Origin: Microbacterium oxydans | GTDB taxonomy: Bacteria > Actinomycetota > Actinomycetes > Actinomycetales > Microbacteriaceae | Length of the DNA: 64,000 bases | Direction of reading: 5' to 3' | Assembly: GCF_900095745.1 (NCBI RefSeq) | Contig: NZ_FMIR01000005.1 | Location: forward strand, 1 to 64,000 | In this document: in pieces, positions 32,388-41,300 of the stretch | Layout of the letters: each line of letters opens with the position of its first letter | Numbering within the stretch: position 1 is the stretch's first letter | The notes under the pieces: generated by a model | What the model was told of the DNA's origin: nothing | Database searches by the model: none | What the model saw: the letters and a program-made list of their open reading frames with translations, nothing else | Program-made: the position numbers and the translations under genes

Positions 32388-33739
32388 ACGACAACGTGTG
32401 GATCCTCATCGCGCAGCTGATCGTCGTCATCGGCGCGATCTACATGGGCACCCGCACGAGCGGGATCGGCCTCGGTGTCTGGGGCCTGGTCGGCGTGGCC
32501 GTGCTCATCTTCGTGTTCGGCGAAGCGCCGGGCAATGCCCCGGTCGACGCGGTCTTCATCGTCATCACGGTCATCACCGCGGCATCCACCATGCAAGCGG
32601 CCGGCGGCATCGACTGGATGGTGTCGGTCGCGGCGAAGGTGATCAGACGCAAGCCGAAATCGGTCGTGTTCCTCGCCCCGGCGATGTCGTTCCTCTTCAC
32701 GGTCGGTGCGGGTACGGGGAACATCTTCTACCCGCTGCTGCCCGTGATCTACGACGTCTCGTACCAGCAGAAGATCCGCCCCGAGCGCGCCCTGTCGGTC
32801 TCGGCCGTCGCCTCGCAGGTCGGCATCCTCTGCTCGCCCGTCTCGGCCGCGACCGCCTCGATGGTCGTGCTGCTCGCGCCGCAGGGCGTCGACCTCGGCC
32901 AGCTGCTGCTGATCATGTGGCCGGCATCGATCGCCGGACTCTTCGTCGCGGCGCTCGTCATGATGCGGCACGGCAAGGACCTGGAGGACGACCCGGAGTT
33001 CCAGCGCCGTCTGAAGGAGGGGCAGATCAAGCCGCCGCAGACCGACGCGCACGAGAACAAGCTGCCGAAGACCGCCGTGCTCTCGGCCACGCTCTTCCTC
33101 ATCGGCGTCGGGGTGATCGTGTTCTTCGGCCTGTTCGAAGGACTGCGCCCCGTGATCGGCACCGACGACGCCGGCGACCCGGTGCGCCTCAGCGTCACGG
33201 TCATCATCGAGGTCACGATGGGCATCATCGCCGCCCTAATCTTCGTCTTCTGCAAGGTCAAGGCCGCCGACGTCCCCAAGCAGCCCACCTTCCCCGCCGG
33301 CATCGTCGGTGCGATCGCCCTCTTCGGTATCGCGTGGCTCGCCAACACCTTCGTCGCGGCGAACCAGACGCTCATCGTCGACGGGCTCGGATCGGTCGTC
33401 TCCGGATCGTCGGCGTTCCTCGGGGCGCTGCTCTTCGCGATGGCGCTGTTCGCGGTCGCGATGCTCACCACCAGCCAGTCGAGTGCAACCAACGCGATCG
33501 TCCCGATCGGCATCACGATCGGGCTGCCGGCGCCGCTGCTGGTGGGACTGTGGCCGGCGACCATGGGCATCTACACCCTGCCCGCCAACGGCAGCCAGGT
33601 CGCCACCGTCGCCTTCGACCAGACCGGCACGACGAAGATGGGCAAGTACGTCTTCGACCACTCGTTCCAGCTGCCGAACCTCATCTACGTGGGCGTCGCC
33701 ATCGTCGTCGGGGTGGGTCTCTCGTTCCTGATCAGCTGA
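32384..33739 (+). CDS. Dcu-family C4-dicarboxylate transporter
   Basis: A 451-residue membrane protein with about 11 hydrophobic segments, related to DcuA/DcuB, which exchange aspartate, fumarate, malate and succinate. The conserved region GAGTGNIFYPLLPVIYDVSY and the late TLPANGSQVATVAFDQTG match the family. It is coupled to peptidase E upstream and followed after one base by ThrE. This three-gene unit looks dedicated to aspartate and related amino acids. Confidence 0.85.
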   Translation: MNDNVWILIAQLIVVIGAIYMGTRTSGIGLGVWGLVGVAVLIFVFGEAPGNAPVDAVFIVITVITAASTMQAAGGIDWMVSVAAKVIRRKPKSVVFLAPAMSFLFTVGAGTGNIFYPLLPVIYDVSYQQKIRPERALSVSAVASQVGILCSPVSAATASMVVLLAPQGVDLGQLLLIMWPASIAGLFVAALVMMRHGKDLEDDPEFQRRLKEGQIKPPQTDAHENKLPKTAVLSATLFLIGVGVIVFFGLFEGLRPVIGTDDAGDPVRLSVTVIIEVTMGIIAALIFVFCKVKAADVPKQPTFPAGIVGAIALFGIAWLANTFVAANQTLIVDGLGSVVSGSSAFLGALLFAMALFAVAMLTTSQSSATNAIVPIGITIGLPAPLLVGLWPATMGIYTLPANGSQVATVAFDQTGTTKMGKYVFDHSFQLPNLIYVGVAIVVGVGLSFLIS

Positions 33740-33740
33740 C

Positions 33741-35084
33741 ATGACCGACACCGTCGACCGTTCGGCGCTCCGCCAGTTCCTGCTCGGGCTCGCGCAGGGG
33801 ATGAACGCGTCGGCGGAGTCCGTCGACCGCATCCGCGACACGCTCACCGCCGTCGCCCGGGCCTACGGTGGCGACGACACCGATTTCGTCGTGCTGCCGA
33901 CGATCATCCTCGTCGAGACCGGGGAGTCGGATGAGTCCAGGGTCGCCATCCGCTCGGCGACCAACGCCTCGTTCCGGTTCGATCAGATCGCCGCACTGTA
34001 CGACCTGATCGGCGAGGCACGGACCGGCGGCGTCCCACCGCTCGACGGCATCCGCCGGCTGAACGAGATCGGGGCGATGCGGCCTCGACTCGGCTGGTTC
34101 ACGCGCACGCTCGGACACGGAGTGCTCACCGCCGGTCTGGCGCTGCTGTTGGCCCCGACCTGGCAGGGCGTGATCGTCGCGTTCATCCTCGGATTCGGGA
34201 TCGGACTGCTGAAGCTCGTCCGGTCCCCGACACTGCAGTTGATCCTGCCGATCGCGGCGGCCTTCGTGTGCGCGGGCGCGGTCTTCCTCCTCGCGGAGGT
34301 GATCGAGATCGGCGACCCCATCCGTCTGCTGATCGCGCCGCTGGTGACCTTCCTGCCCGGAGGTGTGCTCACCACGGCGACCGTCGAACTCGCCGCGGGC
34401 CAGATGATCTCGGGGGCCGCGCGTCTCGTCTACGGGTTCGTGCAACTCGCGCTCCTGGCCTTCGGCATCCTCGCCGCCGGTGCCGTCGTCGGGGTGGAGT
34501 CCCGGTCATACGAGCCGCTCCCCGCCTCCTCCTTCCTCCCCTGGTGGGTCGGCTTCCTCGGCGTGCTCGTGTTCGCCATCGGCAACTATCTGCACTTCTC
34601 CGCCCCCGCCTCGACGTTCGGATGGGTGCTCCTGGCACTCGTGGTCGCGTACGTCGGCCAGTGGGCCGGAACCGAGTTCATCGACCCCACGATCGGCGGG
34701 TTCGTGGGCGCCGTCGCCGTCACCCCGGTCGTGTTCTGGATAGCCGGCTTGCGCCACGGGGCCCCGTCGCAACTCACCTTCCTCCCCGCGTTCTGGCTGC
34801 TCGTGCCGGGCGCCGCCGGCCTCGTGGGTCTCACCGAGGCGTTCGCCACCGACAACGGGCTCGCCGACTTCACGGCGGCACTCACCTCGATCATGTCGAT
34901 CGCCCTCGGCGTGCTGATCGGCACCGCGCTGTACCGGGTCGTGCATCACGGGGCCGAGGAGTTCGTGCAGTTCGCCGTGGCGCTGCCCGCCGCTCCGGAG
35001 GCGGAGAGGGAGCCGACCGTCTGGTCGCGGCTCACCGAACCCTGGCGGCGGCTGGGCCTGAACCGGGCGGATCGCCGGAGGTAG
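33741..35084 (+). CDS. ThrE-type threonine/serine exporter
   Basis: A 447-residue fused exporter. The soluble N-terminal half contains the ThrE signature (VVLPTIILVE and RLNEI, about 30-120) and is followed by about ten TM helices in two sets, as in Corynebacterium ThrE. It exports threonine and serine using the proton gradient. Only one base separates it from the Dcu gene. A GGVLTTATVELAAGQMISGAAR segment is characteristic. Confidence 0.85.
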   Translation: MTDTVDRSALRQFLLGLAQGMNASAESVDRIRDTLTAVARAYGGDDTDFVVLPTIILVETGESDESRVAIRSATNASFRFDQIAALYDLIGEARTGGVPPLDGIRRLNEIGAMRPRLGWFTRTLGHGVLTAGLALLLAPTWQGVIVAFILGFGIGLLKLVRSPTLQLILPIAAAFVCAGAVFLLAEVIEIGDPIRLLIAPLVTFLPGGVLTTATVELAAGQMISGAARLVYGFVQLALLAFGILAAGAVVGVESRSYEPLPASSFLPWWVGFLGVLVFAIGNYLHFSAPASTFGWVLLALVVAYVGQWAGTEFIDPTIGGFVGAVAVTPVVFWIAGLRHGAPSQLTFLPAFWLLVPGAAGLVGLTEAFATDNGLADFTAALTSIMSIALGVLIGTALYRVVHHGAEEFVQFAVALPAAPEAEREPTVWSRLTEPWRRLGLNRADRRR

Positions 35085-35098
35085 GCGATGCGGACCGG

Positions 35099-35650
35099 CT
35101 AGCGGGCCACGCCGGCTCGCGTCAGGAGCCGCCGGAGGGCGATCACCACGGACGCGATCGCGAGTTCGCCGACGATCCGCGCGGCGAGTGTGGCCAGCAG
35201 CACCGGCGGGACCAGATGGTCGGGTGAGAAGACCGGGAGCGCGACGAAGAACAGCACGACGCCGACGATCGCGCCGGCGAGCAGGATGCGGGCCGCGGTC
35301 GGCTGCTGCCCGCGCCGCAGGGGCAGCGAGAGATCGAGCGCGAGCCCGGCGATCAGCATGGGCACGGCCGCCAGCGGCCCGATGGGCGAGACGGCGGAGG
35401 TCAGGAGCCCCGTCACGAAGGCCGCGAACGTCGCCATTCCCGGGGTCCGGGTGATCACGCGCGCGAGGAACGGCATCAGACCGTGGATGCTGGCGACCAG
35501 CGCGTACGCCGGAGGCGAGGAGACCGCGAGCACGCTCGTGATCGGCACGAGGGCGACGAAGAGCAGGGACTGGACGGCGCCGAAGGCTGCGGTCACCAGG
35601 AGCGCACTCGTCGGTATTCCCCGGGCTCTCTCCGGCCTCTCCCCATCCAC
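35099..35650 (-). CDS. Multi-TM membrane protein, ECF S-component-like
   Basis: A 183-residue protein with five or six hydrophobic segments of the length and spacing of ECF-transporter substrate-binding (S) subunits, with a FLARVITRTPGMATFAAFV stretch in the middle. No T or A subunit is encoded nearby, so it would share a common energy module; the assignment is tentative. The start is GTG 35650. It converges with the ThrE gene. Confidence 0.55.
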   Translation of the reverse strand: MDGERPERARGIPTSALLVTAAFGAVQSLLFVALVPITSVLAVSSPPAYALVASIHGLMPFLARVITRTPGMATFAAFVTGLLTSAVSPIGPLAAVPMLIAGLALDLSLPLRRGQQPTAARILLAGAIVGVVLFFVALPVFSPDHLVPPVLLATLAARIVGELAIASVVIALRRLLTRAGVAR

Positions 35651-35747
35651 CCCTCGAGCTTAGAGCGGCGCCCGAATCCACGGCCCATCCGCGCAGAGAT
35701 GAACATCTCGGAATATCGTTGGTGTCGGGACCACTCGGGGAGGAACG

Positions 35748-38279
35748 ATGTCGGCTGCTGCCGTGCGCACCATCACCGGCGTGCCCCGCATTTCCAGCGG
35801 GGTCATCCCGCGACCGCGCCTCACCGCAGCGCTCGAGAACGACAGTCCACTGACCGTGATCCACGGCGCGTCCGGCGCCGGCAAGACCGTGGCGATGGCC
35901 GAGTGGGCGCGCACCACCACCTCATCCGTGGTCTGGGTCTCCGTCGATGCGGATGCCGCGACGAGCAGTGGCCTCGCCCAGGCGCTGCTGCGCGCACTCG
36001 CTCGCACGGGCGTCGGGGACTTCCCCGACACGGGTGACCGCCCCTGGAACACGGTGTCCACGTTCCTGCGCGACCGGCAGGAGCCGATCGTCATCGTCCT
36101 GGACGATGCCGCGGGGTCGAGCCGCGAGAGCGTGTTCGACATCTGCCGCGTCGTCGCGGAAGCCCCGAACGCACGGCTCATCGCCGGGAGCAATCGACGC
36201 AGCGCTTTCGACAGCGAGGGACTCGACCTCGTCATCGACCGGACCACCGTCGCCGCCGACGATCTCCTCTTCGATGCGGAGGAGATCTCGCGCGCACTCG
36301 GCGTCGACGTCTCGACCGCCGAGGAAGTCCGCACCGCCACGGGCGGCTTCCCCGCGGTCATCCACGCCGCAGCGAAGCGCTCACCGCAGGGCGGGACGGG
36401 CTCGATCCTGGATGCCGCCACGCGTGCGCTCGAGGACTACCTGCAGTCCCGCGTCGACCGCTCCGATGCGGACCCCGCCGTGCGGACGGCGCTGATCCGC
36501 CTGAGCATCACCGACGCGGTCGATCCGGACCTCGCCCGCACGCTGACCGGGCGCGACGACGTGATCCCCCTGCTCGACGACGCCGAGGAGTTCGGCTTCG
36601 GGCACTGGTCCCGGTCGGATCCGCCGATCTTCACGTTCACGCCGGTGGCGACCGTGCTGCTGCGACGAGAGCTCCAGCGTTCGCATGCGCAGGAGATCCC
36701 CGGCTTGACCCGCGCCGCCGTCGACGGGGCCCTGCGCCGCGGAGCACCGATCGAAGCACTCCGGCTCGCGGTCGAGCAGGACGACCTCGCACTCGCTTCG
36801 CACATCATCATGAAGGGCTGGAATCACCTTCTCGAGAACGACGGCAAGGCGCTCGTCGGGTTGCTCGGCCGGCTCCCGGTCGCCCGCCTCAAGGATCAGC
36901 CGCTCATCGCCATGATCCTCGCAATCTGCTTCAACGCCAGCAAGCTGCGGCGCATCCGCGGGCTGCAGCTGATGCGCGTCGCCATCTCGGCCGCGAACTC
37001 CCGCCGCAAGCCTCCACCGGCGATGGAGCGCATCTTCATCTGGGCGGCCGAGAGCGCCGCCCTCCGGTTGATCGGGATGCCCGAGCGCGGCGGACAGGTC
37101 GCCTCGCGCGCCCTCGCCCTGTTCCAGGAGACCGATGAGGCGGAATGGGAGGCCTATGCCGCGGAGGTTCCACTGCTCTGCACGCACCTGGGGATCTCGC
37201 TCTACTATTCGGGCCAGCAGGAGAAGGCGGTCGAGTGGTTCGACTACGCCGCTTCCCTGGCGGCGGTGCACGAGATGCGCCATGCGTTCCACAGCATCGC
37301 CCTGCTCAGCGGCATCCACGCCCTGAACGGCGACATGCCCGAAGCGCTGCACTACGTCGAGCTCGTCCGGCAGAGCTCCTGGCCCCGCGAGCAGCTCGAC
37401 GGATACCGCGGCACCTTCTACCGCGTCGCCGAGGCGCTGCTCGCGATCGAGGCTCAGGACCCCGAGCGGGCGCGGGAGCACATCCGCGCCTTCGGTCCCC
37501 ACCGCGCGACGAGCGAGCACTGGGCCACGATGGCGCTCACCGAGGCCTGGGTCGCGCTCCACGCGCAGACACCCGCCGCCGGACTCGAGCAGCTCGAGTC
37601 GTTCCGCCGTCTGCGCGGACGGGAGGCGTCGTCGTCGCATGCGCGTCAGACGCTGAGCCGCCCGCGCGCGCTGCTGCAACTCGCGGTCGGTGACACCGCG
37701 GCGGCCCGGAGCACCGTCCAGCAGGACGCCCGCCCCGACCGCTTCGGCACCGTGGTGGAACGCGCCAGGCTCGCACTGGTCGAGGGCCGCGCGACCGATG
37801 CCTCCCGCCTGCTGGCCCAGACGCGACTCGAACCCGAGACACCCCGAGAACGCGCCGAGGCCGCAGCCGTGCAGGCGGCCGCCCTCCACCACACGGCCGG
37901 CGTCGCCGCGGCACGTCGGGCCGTCGAATCACTGGCCATCCAGTCCGCCGACCGCGAGCTCTCGACCCCGCTGACGCTCCTGCCCCCCGAGGACTTCGCC
38001 TTCCTCCGCGGTGTCCTCGCCGAGGAAGGTCGCGGGTCCCTGCCTGCGGCGGCGGTGCTCCCGTCGACGTCCGACCGACCGCGGCTGTCCTCCCGCGAGC
38101 GCGTGGTGCTCCGCGAACTCATGACCGGGGCGTCGCTGCGCACCATCGCGGCCGACCTGAACGTCTCCCCGAACACGCTCAAGACGCAGGTGCGCAGCAT
38201 CTACCGCAAGCTCGACGCCGCGAACCGCGCCGACGCCGTGGAGAAGGCCGCGGCGTACGACCTGCTCTCGGAGGCCTAG
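35748..38279 (+). CDS. MalT-like LuxR-family regulator (LAL)
   Basis: An 843-residue regulator. The N-terminal P-loop IHGASGAGKTVAM (residues 38-50) and the WVSVDADA and IVIVLDDA (Walker B) strands form the STAND-type ATPase, a TPR-like helical middle follows, and a C-terminal LuxR helix-turn-helix (LSSRERVVLRELMTGAS to about residue 840) binds DNA. LAL proteins are ATP- and ligand-gated activators. GGGAGGAACG precedes the ATG. It converges with the giant adhesin gene, which is one candidate target; no operator is visible. Confidence 0.9.
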   Translation: MSAAAVRTITGVPRISSGVIPRPRLTAALENDSPLTVIHGASGAGKTVAMAEWARTTTSSVVWVSVDADAATSSGLAQALLRALARTGVGDFPDTGDRPWNTVSTFLRDRQEPIVIVLDDAAGSSRESVFDICRVVAEAPNARLIAGSNRRSAFDSEGLDLVIDRTTVAADDLLFDAEEISRALGVDVSTAEEVRTATGGFPAVIHAAAKRSPQGGTGSILDAATRALEDYLQSRVDRSDADPAVRTALIRLSITDAVDPDLARTLTGRDDVIPLLDDAEEFGFGHWSRSDPPIFTFTPVATVLLRRELQRSHAQEIPGLTRAAVDGALRRGAPIEALRLAVEQDDLALASHIIMKGWNHLLENDGKALVGLLGRLPVARLKDQPLIAMILAICFNASKLRRIRGLQLMRVAISAANSRRKPPPAMERIFIWAAESAALRLIGMPERGGQVASRALALFQETDEAEWEAYAAEVPLLCTHLGISLYYSGQQEKAVEWFDYAASLAAVHEMRHAFHSIALLSGIHALNGDMPEALHYVELVRQSSWPREQLDGYRGTFYRVAEALLAIEAQDPERAREHIRAFGPHRATSEHWATMALTEAWVALHAQTPAAGLEQLESFRRLRGREASSSHARQTLSRPRALLQLAVGDTAAARSTVQQDARPDRFGTVVERARLALVEGRATDASRLLAQTRLEPETPRERAEAAAVQAAALHHTAGVAAARRAVESLAIQSADRELSTPLTLLPPEDFAFLRGVLAEEGRGSLPAAAVLPSTSDRPRLSSRERVVLRELMTGASLRTIAADLNVSPNTLKTQVRSIYRKLDAANRADAVEKAAAYDLLSEA

Positions 38280-38291
38280 CGGCCACGCGAC

Positions 38292-38320
38292 GACGGGCGC
38301 TCGCGAGGCGAGCGCCCGTC
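38292..38320. terminator. Strong bidirectional hairpin terminator
   Basis: Perfect 13-bp arms (38292-38304 and 38308-38320) with a GAG loop lie 12 bp after the LuxR gene stop and ahead of the convergent adhesin stop. Confidence 0.8.
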
Positions 38321-38327
38321 GAGGGTG

Positions 38328-38370
38328 GGTCGCGTCTACGCCGCAGGCCGAGTGCCGCGCAGACGCGACC
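38328..38370. terminator. Second hairpin, convergent gap
   Basis: GGTCGCGTCT (38328-38337) pairs with AGACGCGACC (38361-38370) around a 23-base loop, three bases from the adhesin gene stop. It likely terminates the adhesin transcript. Confidence 0.6.
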
Positions 38371-38373
38371 GCG

Positions 38374-41300
38374 TCAGGCCGTCATCCTCCGACGACGCAC
38401 GAGCAGCAGCATCCCGCCCGCGAGCAGCAGGCTGACGGCGAGCCCGATGGCCCAGGGGGCGAGCTGCCCACCGGTGATCGCCAGCGGCGTCTGCACCGGG
38501 TTGCTGGTCGCGCTGGGCGGCGGCGTGATCGTCTGCCCGCCGGGAGGTGTGGCTGCCGCAGCCGCCACGTTCTCCAGCGTGGCACCGGCGGCATCCGCGT
38601 CGACGGTCACCGCGTAGGTGATCGTGACGGTCTCGCCCTCGGCGAGGCTGCCTCCCCAGCGCAGCATCGTGCCGTCGAGCACCGGAGCGGCGACGCCGCG
38701 GTCTCCCACCGCCGCCGTCATCGTCCCCGTGAGCTCGGCGTGGCGCAGCACCTGCCCGAGATCGTCGGTGATGACGACCTCGTCGAGCCGCGTCTCACCG
38801 GTGTTCACGCCCGTCAGCGTGTAGGTGACGACACTGCCGGCGGCAACCGCGGTGCCCGACCCCGGGTTCGAGGTCTTCTCGAAGGTGAAGCCCGGCTTGC
38901 CGACGCGGTGCTCGGTGACCGAGGGCGGTGGCGTGAGCCGGTCACCTCCGGGCGCGACCGCCGTGCCCTCCGCGATGTTCGCGAGGGTCTGGCCGCCGGC
39001 AGCACCGTCCACGGTCACCGAGTAGGTGATGATGACGCGCTGGCCGACAGCGAGGGGGCCCTGCCACTTGAGCGCATCGTCGCCCACGACCGGTGCTGCG
39101 ACGGACGCGCCGTCCACCACCGCTGCGGCATCGTCGTTGTACTCGGCGTGTGCGAGGACGTTCGAGAGGTCGTCGCCGATCGTCACCGGGTCGAGCGCCG
39201 TCTGGCCGGTGTTGATGCCGGTCACCGTGTAGGTGATGACACTGCCCGGGTCGACCCGGCTCCCCGACGCGGGGTCGGCGGTCTTGACGACCTCGAAGCC
39301 GGGCTGGTTGACCGGGTTCTCCGTGCGAGCAGGCGGGGTCTCGATCGGCGGCACACCACCGGGAGGCGTCGCGCTGCCGGTCACCGAGTTGGCGATCACG
39401 GCTCCACCGGCGTCCGCCGCCACGGTCACGGAGTACGTGATCGTGACCGTCTCGCCGACCCGCAGGTCGCCGACCCACGAGAGCTGCTCGTCCGTGACGG
39501 ACGGGGCGGTCACGGCCGATCCGGCGATCGTCGCGGTCGGGGCTCCGTCGAGCTCTGCATGAGCGAGCACGCCTGCGAGGTCGTCCACGATCTCGACGGA
39601 ATCGAGTGCCGTCTCACCGGTGTTGGTGCCGGTGACCGTGTAGGTGATCGTCGCACCCGGATCGACGGCGGTGCCGGATGCCGGATCGGCGCTCTTCGAC
39701 ACCGAGAAGCCGGGCTCGTTGACCGGATTCTCCGTCGTCACGGGCGGCGGGGTGATCTCGGCACCGCCGGGAGGCGTCGCCGTGCCGGTCGCGGAGTTCT
39801 CGACGACCGTTCCGACCGCGCCGGGGCCCACCGTCACCGCGTAGGTGATAGTGACGGTCTGACCGACGGCCAGGGCACCGGTCCACGAGAGCTCGTCGCC
39901 GACGATCTCGACGGGCGCAGCGGCCGTGCCGCCGATGGTCGCGACAGCATCACCCGAGAGCGAGCCGTGGGCGAGGACCTTCGAGAGGTCGTCGACGATC
40001 GCGACCGGGTTCAGCGCCGTCTGCCCGGAGTTGGTGCCGGTGAGCGTGTAGGTGAGGACCTGACCGGGATCCACCGCGGTGCCCGAGGCCGGATCGACCG
40101 TCTTCGACAGCGTGAAGCCGGGCTCGTTGACCGGGTGCTCGGTGCTCGTCGTCGGCGGGACGATCGGCGTGCCGGGCGTGGTGGGGCTCTGCGGGTCACT
40201 CGGGTCCTGCGGGAACAGCGGAGTCGCCGTGCCCGATGCCGAGTTGCGGATGGTCTCGCCACCGGCATCCGCGTCGACCGTCACCGAGTAGGTGATCACG
40301 ACGTTCTGGCCGGGCTCGAGGCGTCCGTTCCAGGCGAGCGTCGCATCCGTCACGTCGACGTCACCGCGCGAGGCGGAGGCGTCGTCGTTGAAGGCGGCGT
40401 GCGCGAGCGCGGCGGACAGGTCGTCCGTGATCGCGGCCGGTTCGAGCACCGTGTCACCGGTGTTCGTGCCGGTCACCGTGTACTCGATGACGCTGCCCGG
40501 ATCGATGCGGGTGCCCGTGGCGGGGTCGGCCGACTTGGTGACGGTGAACCCGGGGTTGACCACGGGGTGCTCGGTCGTCGCGGGTGGCGGCGTCACCGGC
40601 TCACCGGGAACGGTGGGGCTCTCGGGATCGGTGGGATCGGCCGGGATGAGCGGTGTCGCCTCGCCCTGGGCGGTGTTGCGCAGCAGCACGCCGGTCGCGG
40701 TGTCGCTCAGCGTCACGGAGTACGTGATCACGACGTCGTCACCGGGGGCGAGGCTGCCGCTCCAGGTGAGGGTGGAGTCCACCACCTCGACGGTGCCGGT
40801 GGTCGCGGTGACGTCGCCGTTGTAGGCGGCATCCGTCAGCACGGCCGAGAGGTCGTCGGTGATGGTCGCGGGGTCGAGGACCGTGTTGCCGGTGTTCGTC
40901 CCGGTCACGGTGTACTCGATGGTGTCACCCGCCTGCACGGCGGTGCCCGACGCGGGATCGGCCGTCTTGGCGACCTCGAAGCCGGTGTCGACCACGGGGT
41001 GCGTCGTCTCGGCCGGCGGCGGGGTGAGAGGCGTTCCGGGTGTGGTCGGGCTGTTCGGGTCGCTCGGGTCCACAGGGATCAACGGAGTCGCCTCGCCGTC
41101 GACCACGTTGCGCAGCAGGGCGCTCTGCACGCCCTCGTCGACGGTCACGCTGTAGCGGATCGTGACGGACTCGCCCCGCGGAATCGATCCGGTCCAAGTG
41201 AGCGTCGCAGCGTCGACAAGGGCGGTGCCGCGATCGGCCGTGACGTCGTCGTTGTAGGACGCGTCGTCGAGGACACCTGCCAGGTCGTCGACGATCTGGG

